NCBI GenBank assembly: GCA_963605415.1
Contig: CAVCUL010000005.1
Span: 1-64,000, forward strand
Length of the DNA stretch: 64,000 nt
Direction: 5' to 3'
Source of the DNA: CAG-217 sp963605415
GTDB taxonomy: Bacteria > Bacillota > Clostridia > Oscillospirales > Acutalibacteraceae
Below the pieces are notes generated by a model. It worked only from the letters and a program-made list of their open reading frames with translations. It was not told where the DNA came from and made no database searches. Each line of letters opens with the position of its first letter. The first letter of the stretch is position 1. The translations under genes and the position numbers were made by a program. Shown one piece after another: positions 33,730 to 41,641 of the stretch.

Positions 33730-35208
33730 ATGAATGTTTTTGAATGGAGCGCAGCAGAGCTGGCGCAAAAGATAAAAGCAGGCGAGCTGTCTGCGCCGGA
33801 GGCGGTAGAGGCAGTCACCGCTGCCATTGACAGCAAGGACGGCACCTACAACTGCTACACCTCACTGGATAAAGAGACTGCTTTGCAGCAGGCCGAGGCG
33901 GTACAGAGCCGGATCGACGCCGGGGAAGCATTATCCCCCCTGGCCGGTGTGCCTATCGGTATTAAAGACAATATCTGCACCAAGGGTCAGCTGACCACCT
34001 GCGCGTCTAAGATCCTCACCGGCTTTAAGCCGCCTTACAACGCAACGGTGATTGAAAAGCTGCACGCAGCGGGTATGATCCCCCTGGGCAAGCTGAATAT
34101 GGACGAGTTCGCCATGGGCTCCACCACGGAGACTTCCTTTTACGGCGCCACCAAAAACCCCTGGAACACGGACCGGGTGCCCGGCGGCTCCTCCGGCGGC
34201 GCAGCAGCGGCTGTGGCAGCCAAGGAGGCTGTGGTGGCCCTTGGCTCCGATACCGGCGGTTCCATTCGTCAGCCTTGTTCCTTCTGCGGTGTGACCGGGT
34301 TAAAGCCCACTTACGGCGCAGTCAGCCGGTACGGTCTGATCGCCTATGCGTCTTCCTTGGACCAGATCGGGCCTATCGCCCGCTCGGCTGCGGATGTGGC
34401 GGCGGTGTTTGATGTGATCCGGGGCAAGGATCCCAAGGACGGCACCTCTATGACCGGCGGCCAGCTGGATTTGACCGCTGTGTGGAACGCCAAGGATGTG
34501 CAAGGCAAGAAGATCGGTATTCCGGAGGATTACTTCGGCGAGGGTATTGACCCGGAGGTGGCCGCCGCTGTGCGCGCCGCTGCCGACACGCTCACCGACC
34601 TGGGCGCCACGGTAGAGACTTTCTCTCTGCCCATTGTGAAGTACGCCATTCCCACTTATTACATTATTGCCTGCGCCGAGGCCTGCTCCAATTTGTCCCG
34701 GTTTGACGGCATTAAATACGGCTACAAATCGCCGGAGGCCCACTCTCTGCGGGAGGTCTACTTTAAGTCCCGCTCCGAGGGCTTCGGTATGGAAGTGAAA
34801 AAGCGCATTATGCTGGGCAACTTTGTGCTTTCCAGCGGCTATTTTGACGCTTACTATAAGAAAGCCTTGCAGGCAAAGGGCCTGATCTGCCAGGCGTTTG
34901 ACGACGCTTTTAAGACCTATGACTTTTTGCTGGGACCGGTGGCACCCACTACGGCGCTGCCCATGGGCCAGGGCCTGTCCGATCCGCTGGCTATGTACCT
35001 GGGCGATATTTATACGGTGATGATCAACATTGCCGGTCTGCCCTCTCTGGCGCTGCCCTGCGGGTTCGACACCCAGGGTATGCCGGTGGGTATGCAGCTG
35101 ATCGGTCGTCCCTTTGAGGAGGAGACCATTCTCTGCGCCGGTCATGCGTTCCAGAGCGTGACTGACTATCACAAGCAGTCCCCGGTAACGGAAAAGGAGG
35201 CACTGTAA
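33730..35208 (+). CDS. gatA: Aspartyl/glutamyl-tRNA amidotransferase subunit A
   Basis: A 492-residue amidase-signature enzyme that frees ammonia from glutamine or asparagine for the amidotransferase. The Ser-cis-Ser-Lys triad is visible: Lys in GVPIGIKDNICTKG near residue 79, and the serines in PGGSSGGAAAAVAAKEAVVALGSDTGGSIRQP near 153-182. The C-terminal PSLALPCGFDTQGMPVGMQLIG is conserved. The stop codon TAA overlaps the gatB ATG by one base, so gatA and gatB are coupled. Confidence 0.96.
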   Translation: MNVFEWSAAELAQKIKAGELSAPEAVEAVTAAIDSKDGTYNCYTSLDKETALQQAEAVQSRIDAGEALSPLAGVPIGIKDNICTKGQLTTCASKILTGFKPPYNATVIEKLHAAGMIPLGKLNMDEFAMGSTTETSFYGATKNPWNTDRVPGGSSGGAAAAVAAKEAVVALGSDTGGSIRQPCSFCGVTGLKPTYGAVSRYGLIAYASSLDQIGPIARSAADVAAVFDVIRGKDPKDGTSMTGGQLDLTAVWNAKDVQGKKIGIPEDYFGEGIDPEVAAAVRAAADTLTDLGATVETFSLPIVKYAIPTYYIIACAEACSNLSRFDGIKYGYKSPEAHSLREVYFKSRSEGFGMEVKKRIMLGNFVLSSGYFDAYYKKALQAKGLICQAFDDAFKTYDFLLGPVAPTTALPMGQGLSDPLAMYLGDIYTVMINIAGLPSLALPCGFDTQGMPVGMQLIGRPFEEETILCAGHAFQSVTDYHKQSPVTEKEAL

Positions 35209-36641
35209 TGGAATACAATACCGTTTGCGGTTTGGAGGTCCATACGGAACTCTCCACCAAGACCAAGATTTTCTGTAACTGCTCTACGGAATTTGGCGGC
35301 GAGCCCAACAGCCATGTGTGCGAGATCTGCGCCGGTATGCCGGGCACCCTGCCGGTGGTAAATGAGCGGGTGGTGGAATACGCGGTGCGTACCGGTTTGG
35401 CCACCAACTGCACCATTACCCAGTACAATAAATTTGACCGCAAGAACTATTTTTATCCCGATCTGCCCAAGGCGTACCAGATCAGCCAGCTGTATCTGCC
35501 CATTTGCCAAAACGGCTATGTGGAGATCACGGACCGGATCAACGGCGGCACCAAGAAAGTGCGGATCAAAGAGATCCACATGGAGGAGGACGCCGGTAAA
35601 CTGGTGCACGACGAGTGGAGCGACTGCACGCTGGTGAACTACAACCGCTGCGGCGTGCCGCTGCTGGAGATCGTGTCCGAGCCGGACATTGCCTGTGCCG
35701 ACGAGGCGGTGGAGTATGTGGAAAAGCTGCGGGCGATCTTGCAGTTTTGCGGCGTGTCTGACTGCAAAATGCAGGAGGGCTCTTTGCGGGCGGATGTGAA
35801 TGTGTCCGTAATGCCGGTGGGCGCTACCGAGTACGGCACCCGCACGGAGATGAAGAATATCAACTCCTTCCGCGCCATTCATAACGCCATTGAGAGCGAG
35901 GCCCAGCGCCAGATCGAGGTGATCGAGGACGGCGGCGCCGTGACCCAGGAGACCCGCCGTTGGGACGACGCCAAGGGCACCAGCTACGCTATGCGCAGCA
36001 AGGAGGACGCCCAGGATTACAAGTATTTTCCGGAGCCGGACCTGCCGCCCATCGAACTGTCGGACGCATATATTGACGCCATTCGCCAGGCGCTGCCGGA
36101 GTTGCCGGAGGCCAAAAAGGCCCGGTACAAGAGCGAGTACGGCCTGACGGATTACGATACGGATATGATCTGCTCTTCCGTATCCTATGTGCGGCTGTTT
36201 GAGCGCACGGTGGAGATCACCGGCAATCCGAAGGACAGCGCCCACTGGATCATGGGAGAGGTGATGAAGCTCTTAAACGACAGCCAAACCCTGCCGGAGG
36301 ATATGCATTTTAATGCAGACTCTTTGGGTCGCATTATTCAGCTGCAAAATGCCAACAAGATCAGCCGGGACAGCGCCAAGAAAGTGCTGGCTGCCGTCTT
36401 TGCAGACGATGTGGACCCGGACGAATATGTGAAGCAGAACCAAATGGAAATGGTCAGCGACACCGGCGCCATTCGCAAGGTGGTGGAGGATGTGCTGGCA
36501 CAGAATGAAAAAGCCGTCAATGAGTACAGGGGCGGCAAGGCTGCTTCCTTTAACTTCCTGATCGGCCAGTGCATGCGCGCGCTGCGCGGCAAGGCACCGG
36601 CGGCGGAAGTCACCAAGATCTTAAAAGAAATTCTTGGCTAA
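35208..36641 (+). CDS. gatB: Aspartyl/glutamyl-tRNA amidotransferase subunit B
   Basis: A 477-residue kinase-like subunit that activates Glu- or Asp-tRNA for amidation. Characteristic segments: VCGLEVHTELSTKTKIFCNC with zinc cysteines near 24 and 43-46 (CEICAGMPGTLPVVN), DRKNYFYPDLPKAYQISQ, and LRADVNVSV near residue 202. The C-terminal helical and YqeY domains (about 290-477) end FLIGQCMRALRGKAPAAEVTKILKE, the tRNA-binding tail. It is the last gene of the aspS-gatCAB operon and is closed by the hairpin at 36656-36689. Confidence 0.96.
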   Translation: MEYNTVCGLEVHTELSTKTKIFCNCSTEFGGEPNSHVCEICAGMPGTLPVVNERVVEYAVRTGLATNCTITQYNKFDRKNYFYPDLPKAYQISQLYLPICQNGYVEITDRINGGTKKVRIKEIHMEEDAGKLVHDEWSDCTLVNYNRCGVPLLEIVSEPDIACADEAVEYVEKLRAILQFCGVSDCKMQEGSLRADVNVSVMPVGATEYGTRTEMKNINSFRAIHNAIESEAQRQIEVIEDGGAVTQETRRWDDAKGTSYAMRSKEDAQDYKYFPEPDLPPIELSDAYIDAIRQALPELPEAKKARYKSEYGLTDYDTDMICSSVSYVRLFERTVEITGNPKDSAHWIMGEVMKLLNDSQTLPEDMHFNADSLGRIIQLQNANKISRDSAKKVLAAVFADDVDPDEYVKQNQMEMVSDTGAIRKVVEDVLAQNEKAVNEYRGGKAASFNFLIGQCMRALRGKAPAAEVTKILKEILG

Positions 36642-36655
36642 GCGATAAAGCAAAG

Positions 36656-36689
36656 CATCTCGGATATACTATATCCGAGGTGTTTTTTT
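36656..36689 (+). terminator. Terminator hairpin fused to the spoVAD ribosome site
   Basis: CATCTCGGATATA (36656-36668) pairs with TATATCCGAGGTG (36670-36682) apart from one wobble, then seven T residues (36683-36689) run directly into the spoVAD ATG at 36690. The only plausible spoVAD ribosome site, GAGGTG (36677-36682), is the 3' arm of the stem. Confidence 0.8.
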
Positions 36690-37691
36690 ATGCACAAAAA
36701 AGGAAAGACCGTTACCTTTGCGGACCCGCCGGTGATCACCGGCCACGCCGGGGTGGCAGGCAAAAAAGAGGGAGATGGCCCTCTGGGCGGCGACTTTGAC
36801 GCGGTGTTTGAAGATACCACCATGGGTCAGCAGTCCTTTGAATTGGCCGAGTCCGCCATGCTCCGTGACGCTATTTTGCGGGCACTGTCCGCAGCGGGCA
36901 AAAGCCCCTCCGATGTAGATTTTATTCTGAGCGGCGACCTGCTGGATCAGTGTATGGGCTCTGCCTTTGCCATTAAGGATCTGGAGATTCCCACCATTGG
37001 GCTGTATGGCGCCTGCTCTACTATGGCGCTGTCCCTGGATGTGGGAGCTATGCTTATTGACGCCGGGGCCAAGTGCTGCGTGGCCGGGACCTCCAGCCAT
37101 TTTTGCTCCAGCGAGCGGCAATTCCGTCTTCCTCTGGAGTACGGCGGACAGCGGCCGCCCAGTGCCCAGTGGACGGTGACCGGTGCCGGCAGTGCGGTGC
37201 TGGAAAATAAGGGCAAGGGTGTGCGCATTCGGTCGGTGCACATTGGCACCATCACCGACTACGGTATTACAGATGCCAACAATATGGGCGCAGCCATGGC
37301 TCCGGCGGCAGCCCGCACCATTCATGATCTAATGGAGGACAGCGCTACCATCCCGGAGGACTACGATTGGATCGTCACCGGTGACTTGGGGGCAGTGGGC
37401 ACCAAGCTGCTGTACCAGCTGATGGAGCAGGACTGGGGCATTCAACTGGCCGGGCACCATAAGGACTGCGGTATGATGATTTATGACCTCAAGGGCCAGG
37501 ATGTGAATGCAGGCGGCTCCGGCTGCGGTTGCGGCGGCTCGGTGCTGTGCAGCCATATTTTGAAAAAGATGGAGCAGGGGGCGCTACGCAAGGTGCTGTT
37601 TGTGGCTACCGGCGCGCTGATGTCGCCCACCAGCACCAAACAGGGCAACTCTATTCCAGGTGTGGCCCACGGCGTGGTATTGGAGGTGTAA
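36690..37691 (+). CDS. spoVAD: Stage V sporulation protein AD
   Basis: A 333-residue thiolase-fold protein of the SpoVA dipicolinic-acid channel; SpoVAD binds DPA at the spore inner membrane. Conserved features: VTFADPPVITGHAGVAGKKEGDGPLG, FELAESAMLRDAI, GLYGACSTMALSLDVGAMLIDAG around the thiolase-like cysteine (about 110-115), CCVAGTSSHFCSSERQFRLPLEYGGQRPPSAQWTVTGAG, and GSGCGCGGSVLC near the C-terminus. Length is normal. Elsewhere spoVAD lies between spoVAC and spoVAE; neither is adjacent here. Its start is at the end of a terminator stem that also holds its ribosome site, so expression from the upstream operon would be blocked; a forespore promoter within the stem is possible but not proved. 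Confidence 0.92.
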   Translation: MHKKGKTVTFADPPVITGHAGVAGKKEGDGPLGGDFDAVFEDTTMGQQSFELAESAMLRDAILRALSAAGKSPSDVDFILSGDLLDQCMGSAFAIKDLEIPTIGLYGACSTMALSLDVGAMLIDAGAKCCVAGTSSHFCSSERQFRLPLEYGGQRPPSAQWTVTGAGSAVLENKGKGVRIRSVHIGTITDYGITDANNMGAAMAPAAARTIHDLMEDSATIPEDYDWIVTGDLGAVGTKLLYQLMEQDWGIQLAGHHKDCGMMIYDLKGQDVNAGGSGCGCGGSVLCSHILKKMEQGALRKVLFVATGALMSPTSTKQGNSIPGVAHGVVLEV

Positions 37692-37693
37692 GT

Positions 37694-37843
37694 GTGAAGA
37701 CCCATTATGTAAAGGATATTCGCGTGCTGTCCACTTTTCAGCAGACCATTCGAGCTATGCAGATCCTCATCAATGTGCTGCGGGTACTGGCAGTGGCTTT
37801 TTTGGTGCTGCAAAGCATTACCCTTATGCGGGATAACGCATAG
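37694..37843 (+). CDS. 49-residue single-span membrane protein
   Basis: A small frame starting GTG at 37694, two bases after the spoVAD stop, behind GGAGGTG. The product begins VKTHYVKDIRVLSTFQQ and has one hydrophobic helix (INVLRVLAVAFLVLQSI, about 26-43). Being immediately after spoVAD suggests co-expression and a sporulation link; no family is recognised. It is too short for most gene finders, and the evidence is the tight spacing, the ribosome site and the membrane helix. Confidence 0.5.
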   Translation: MKTHYVKDIRVLSTFQQTIRAMQILINVLRVLAVAFLVLQSITLMRDNA

Positions 37844-37918
37844 GTGACCTCTTATATATAATAGGTATAGAAAAAGCGCACGGTCTCGGCCGTGCGCTTT
37901 GGGCGTCTTGGGTTTATT

Positions 37919-38512
37919 TTATTCTTTGGTTTCGTCCTGCTGGTCTGTGGTTGCCGGGGATTCTGTGGTGGCAGGCTGTTCCTCTGCTTTTTCCGTCTCG
38001 CCCCGCTTGCGCAAGGATTTGAATTCCAGCTTGGTTTTTACGGTAGGGGGCTGGTAGTCTACGCCGCAGCGCTCACTCAGGGCTTTTTGCACAGTTTCCA
38101 GAGTACGCTTTTTGCACAGTCCCAGGTCAATCAGTACATCGGAGTCATCCTTTAGGGTCAGGGTCAGTACCGCGTGCCGGTCAATAAAGTTCTTGACCAG
38201 GCTGGGTGCTTCATCCTTGTAGCCGGCAATCTCTTTGATCTGGTCATAGGCATACACATTGTCTTTATCCATACCGGTGAATTCGAAGTCGGTGGCGCGC
38301 AGCAGCAGGCCGTTCTTCACCGTCTCTCTGGTGGTGAGCACGGCAATCACAATGGCCGCCAGTTCAATAAGTGCAAAGATCACGGTAGCGGCGGTGCGTA
38401 CCTGGGACAGACGGTAAATGGCAAAGACGCCGTAGCCGATTACTGCCAAATCCAGCAGGATTACAACACCCAGGGTCAGCGGGGATACAATGCGAATAAA
38501 CTTATCTTTCAT
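37919..38512 (-). CDS. Membrane protein with two N-terminal spans and a possible PH-like domain
   Basis: A 197-residue protein with hydrophobic segments at about 10-32 and 42-62, followed by a soluble domain of short strands (LLLRATDFEFTGMDKDNVYAYDQIKEI ... AVLTLTLKDDSDVLIDLG) that resembles a bacterial pleckstrin-homology fold as in YcxB-like proteins. The acidic Thr/Glu/Gln tail (EEQPATTESPATTDQQDETKE) is low complexity. The start at 38512 follows GGAGATGATCC. It overlaps the 3' end of the RluA gene by 11 bp, so the two are co-transcribed. The PH-like assignment is tentative. A terminator hairpin lies at 37871-37900. Confidence 0.55.
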   Translation of the reverse strand: MKDKFIRIVSPLTLGVVILLDLAVIGYGVFAIYRLSQVRTAATVIFALIELAAIVIAVLTTRETVKNGLLLRATDFEFTGMDKDNVYAYDQIKEIAGYKDEAPSLVKNFIDRHAVLTLTLKDDSDVLIDLGLCKKRTLETVQKALSERCGVDYQPPTVKTKLEFKSLRKRGETEKAEEQPATTESPATTDQQDETKE

Positions 38513-39452
38513 TTGGATCATCTCCTGTAAATATTTGTTCAATGGGTCGGGTGTCTGCGGTGAATACCCTGCCGTCTAAATCAGTAATGGTGTAGTTCGC
38601 CGGCACATGGAAGATCAGCTTGTAGCTGAGCAGTGCTTGGCGGTAGCGGCCGTGGGTGTTGCCGTACTTGCCGTCCCCGGCCAGGGGACAACCGATGTTT
38701 GCCAGTTGAGCGCGAATTTGGTGGGTACGCCCGGTGAATAGTTCCACCTCCAGCAGCGCACGATTGCCGTTTATTTCCAATACCCGGTAGCCGGTTTTGC
38801 AGGCCATACGGCCAGGCGCCGGAGCGTCATACAAGGTAACTTTATTCTTCTTCTCATCCTTAAGTAGATAGGCGGTGAGGGTGTCTGCCGTTTTGGGCGG
38901 GATCCCCTCGGTGACGGTTAGATAGAACTTTTCAATTTTTCGCTCCCGTATCAGCGCCGTCACTTCCCGCAGGGCAGGAGCGGTTTTGGCGGCAATCACC
39001 AGTCCGCCGGTGTTGCGGTCTATGCGGTTGGCCAGCGCCGGGGCAAAGCCGGAGCCTTCCGGCGACCACTGCCCGCGCGCATACAAGTAGCGTTTGATCC
39101 GGGCGATCAGCGTGTCTACATACTCCTTGCCGTTGGGGTGGCACAGCAGCCCCTGGGGCTTGTTGAGGATCAACAGGTTCTCATCCTCGTACACCACATC
39201 CAGCGCCTTGGAGGCGGAGAGAAAGTCGTAGTACACCGTCTTTTCCGCCAGCGCATCCTCCGGCAGGTACAGGGTCACCGTATCGCCGGCAGAGAGTACC
39301 TGCTCCGGAGTGCAGCGTTTTTTGTTAACCTTGATATTCTTTTTACGAATTTCTTTATACATCAGCGATCGGGGCAGGGAGGGGAAGGTGCGCCCCAGAT
39401 AGCGGTCCAGTCGCCGCCCGTCGTCGCCGGGAGTGATTTGCTTTTCTTTCAT
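38502..39452 (-). CDS. RluA-family pseudouridine synthase
   Basis: A 316-residue enzyme that isomerises uridine in rRNA or tRNA. An N-terminal S4 RNA-binding domain (about 1-70, GRRLDRYLGRTFPSLPRSLMYKEIRKKNIKVN) precedes the catalytic domain with the RluA motif ALANRIDRNTGGLVIAAKT, whose aspartate in RIDRNT is catalytic. The sequence also shows LLEVELFTGRTHQIRAQLANIGCPLAGDGKYG, typical of RluC/RluD. The likely target is 23S rRNA, but which site is not decidable. The start at 39452 (MKEKQI) is preferred over a longer frame that would run into the uvrB promoter region. Confidence 0.88.
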   Translation of the reverse strand: MKEKQITPGDDGRRLDRYLGRTFPSLPRSLMYKEIRKKNIKVNKKRCTPEQVLSAGDTVTLYLPEDALAEKTVYYDFLSASKALDVVYEDENLLILNKPQGLLCHPNGKEYVDTLIARIKRYLYARGQWSPEGSGFAPALANRIDRNTGGLVIAAKTAPALREVTALIRERKIEKFYLTVTEGIPPKTADTLTAYLLKDEKKNKVTLYDAPAPGRMACKTGYRVLEINGNRALLEVELFTGRTHQIRAQLANIGCPLAGDGKYGNTHGRYRQALLSYKLIFHVPANYTITDLDGRVFTADTRPIEQIFTGDDPNER

Positions 39453-39537
39453 ACGCTCATTATAACGGATTACCGGCCAAAAGTAAAGACCGCCACTCTT
39501 CTGTGCAAAATTTGCCGAAATGGACAAAAAGCCAGGG

Positions 39538-39549
39538 GAACATTTGTTC
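39538..39549. promoter_or_regulatory. Putative LexA/DinR operator of uvrBA
   Basis: GAACATTTGTTC, the Gram-positive SOS box (GAAC, four bases, GTTC). It lies 20 bp upstream of the uvrB -35 box. Confidence 0.7.
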
Positions 39550-39569
39550 AAAATTGGCAGGATAACCAG

Positions 39570-39598
39570 TTGTATTCTATGTGCTGACCGTGTATAAT
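39570..39598 (+). promoter_or_regulatory. uvrBA promoter
   Basis: TTGTAT at 39570-39575, a 17-bp spacer and TATAAT at 39593-39598. A second TTGACA (39619-39624) without a clear -10 box lies nearer the gene. Confidence 0.6.
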
Positions 39599-39667
39599 AA
39601 AAACCGTATGTACAGTTTTTGACAAAACAGATTGTCTGCTATATGTGTGGGCAAATCGGGAGCGAGA

Positions 39668-41641
39668 ATGGAACAGTTTAAACTACACAGCAAGTTTAAG
39701 CCCACCGGCGATCAGCCCCAGGCTATTGAAAAGTTGGCACGGGGCGTGCTGGACGGTATGAAGGAGCAGACCCTGATGGGGGTCACCGGCTCCGGCAAAA
39801 CCTTTACCATGGCCAATATTATTGAGCGGGTGAACCGGCCCACTTTGGTGCTGGCTCATAATAAGACTCTGGCCGCCCAGCTTTGCAGTGAGTTTCGGGA
39901 ATTCTTTCCGGAGAATGCGGTGGAGTACTTTGTGTCCTACTACGACTACTACCAGCCGGAGGCTTATGTGCCCACCACGGACACTTATATTGAGAAGGAC
40001 TCGGCCATTAACGACGAGATCGACAAGCTGCGCCACAGCGCCACGGCGGCACTGTCTGAGCGGCGGGATGTGATCATCGTGGCCTCCGTGTCCTGTATTT
40101 ATTCTATCGGTGACCCCATTGATTACCGCAATATGGTGATCTCTCTGCGCACCGGTATGGAGTGGAGCAGGGACGCGCTGATCGAAAAGCTGGTGGCCAT
40201 CCAGTACGAGCGCAACGATATTAACTTTGTGCGCAACAAGTTTCGGGTGCGGGGCGACACACTGGAGATTTTCCCCGCCGGCAGCAACGGCACTGCACTG
40301 CGGGTGGAATTCTTTGGGGACGAGATCGACCGTATTTGCGAGATCGACCCGCTCACCGGCAAGATCAAGGGGGTGCTGTCCCACGCCTGCGTGTACCCGG
40401 CCTCCCACTATGTGGTAGGGCGGGAAAAAATGGAGCGCGCTCTGAACCAGATCTACCGGGAAATGGTGGAGCGGGTGGCCTATTTTGAAGAAAAGGGCAA
40501 GCTCTTGGAGGCCCAGCGGATCAAAGAGCGCACCATGAATGATATTGAAATGCTGCGGGAGACCGGCTTTTGCAAGGGCATTGAGAATTACTCTGCGGTG
40601 ATGAGCGGGCGTAAGCCCGGCCAGCCGCCCTTTACCCTGCTGGATTACTTCCCGGAGGATTTTTTGCTGTTTTGCGACGAGAGCCATGTGATGCTGCCCC
40701 AGGTGCGGGGGATGTACGGCGGCGACCGTTCCCGCAAGGCCAGCCTGATCGACTACGGTTTTCGGCTGCCCTCTGCCTTTGACAACCGGCCGTTGCAGTT
40801 TGACGAATTCTACGGCAAGATCAATCAGGTGATCTTTACCTCTGCCACCCCCGGCGACTTTGAGCGGGAACGCAGTGCCCAGATCGTGGAACAGGTGATC
40901 CGTCCCACCGGGCTGCTGGATCCGAACATTACCGTTAAGCCCACCGAGGACCAAATGGACGACCTGGTGTCTGAGATCAACCTGCGCACTGATCGGGGCG
41001 AGCGGGTGCTGGTGACCACCCTGACCAAGGCCATGGCCGAGGATCTCACCGAGTATCTGGAGGGCTTCTCCATCAAGGTGCGGTATATGCACCACGATGT
41101 GGACACCATGGAGCGTATGGAGATTATTCGTGATCTGCGCCTGGGCGAATTCGATGTACTGGTGGGGATCAACCTGCTGCGTGAGGGACTGGATATTCCG
41201 GAGGTGAGTCTGGTAGCCATTTTGGACGCGGACAAAGAGGGCTTCCTCCGGTCCGAGACCAGCCTGGTACAGACCATTGGCCGTGCCGCCCGCAACGCCA
41301 ACGGCCAGGTGATTATGTATGCGGACAGCGTGACCCCCTCTATGGAGCGGGCTATTCGAGAGACCCTGCGCCGCCGCACCATTCAGGAGGCGTATAACGC
41401 CCAGCACGGCATTGTGCCCAAGACCATTCAAAAAGATGTGCGGGACATTTTGGAGATCACCTCTAAAGCCCCCGCCGACGGTAAGCAAAAGAAACTTACC
41501 AAAAAAGAGCGGCAGCTGCTCATCGACCGCCTGCGGCGGGAAATGCAGGAGGCTGCCCGGCTGCTGGAATTCGAGCACGCAGCGTTTCTGCGTGACGAAA
41601 TTCAAAAACTGGAACAGGAGGGAGAGCGCAAGCTGAAATGA
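39668..41641 (+). CDS. uvrB: Excinuclease ABC subunit B
   Basis: A 657-residue helicase-like subunit of nucleotide excision repair that receives damaged DNA from UvrA and recruits UvrC. Motifs: Walker A TLMGVTGSGKTFT near residue 39, the beta-hairpin YYDYYQPEAYVPTTDTYIEKD, DEIDKLRHSAT, DEV-type box LLFCDESHVMLPQ, helicase motifs V-VI (GINLLREGLDIPEVSLVAILDADKEGFLRS, QTIGRAARN), and the C-terminal UVR domain (about 615-650). Start chosen at ATG 39668 after GGGAGCG. It overlaps uvrA by 4 bp (ATGA). The LexA-like box upstream predicts DNA-damage induction. Confidence 0.96.
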   Translation: MEQFKLHSKFKPTGDQPQAIEKLARGVLDGMKEQTLMGVTGSGKTFTMANIIERVNRPTLVLAHNKTLAAQLCSEFREFFPENAVEYFVSYYDYYQPEAYVPTTDTYIEKDSAINDEIDKLRHSATAALSERRDVIIVASVSCIYSIGDPIDYRNMVISLRTGMEWSRDALIEKLVAIQYERNDINFVRNKFRVRGDTLEIFPAGSNGTALRVEFFGDEIDRICEIDPLTGKIKGVLSHACVYPASHYVVGREKMERALNQIYREMVERVAYFEEKGKLLEAQRIKERTMNDIEMLRETGFCKGIENYSAVMSGRKPGQPPFTLLDYFPEDFLLFCDESHVMLPQVRGMYGGDRSRKASLIDYGFRLPSAFDNRPLQFDEFYGKINQVIFTSATPGDFERERSAQIVEQVIRPTGLLDPNITVKPTEDQMDDLVSEINLRTDRGERVLVTTLTKAMAEDLTEYLEGFSIKVRYMHHDVDTMERMEIIRDLRLGEFDVLVGINLLREGLDIPEVSLVAILDADKEGFLRSETSLVQTIGRAARNANGQVIMYADSVTPSMERAIRETLRRRTIQEAYNAQHGIVPKTIQKDVRDILEITSKAPADGKQKKLTKKERQLLIDRLRREMQEAARLLEFEHAAFLRDEIQKLEQEGERKLK

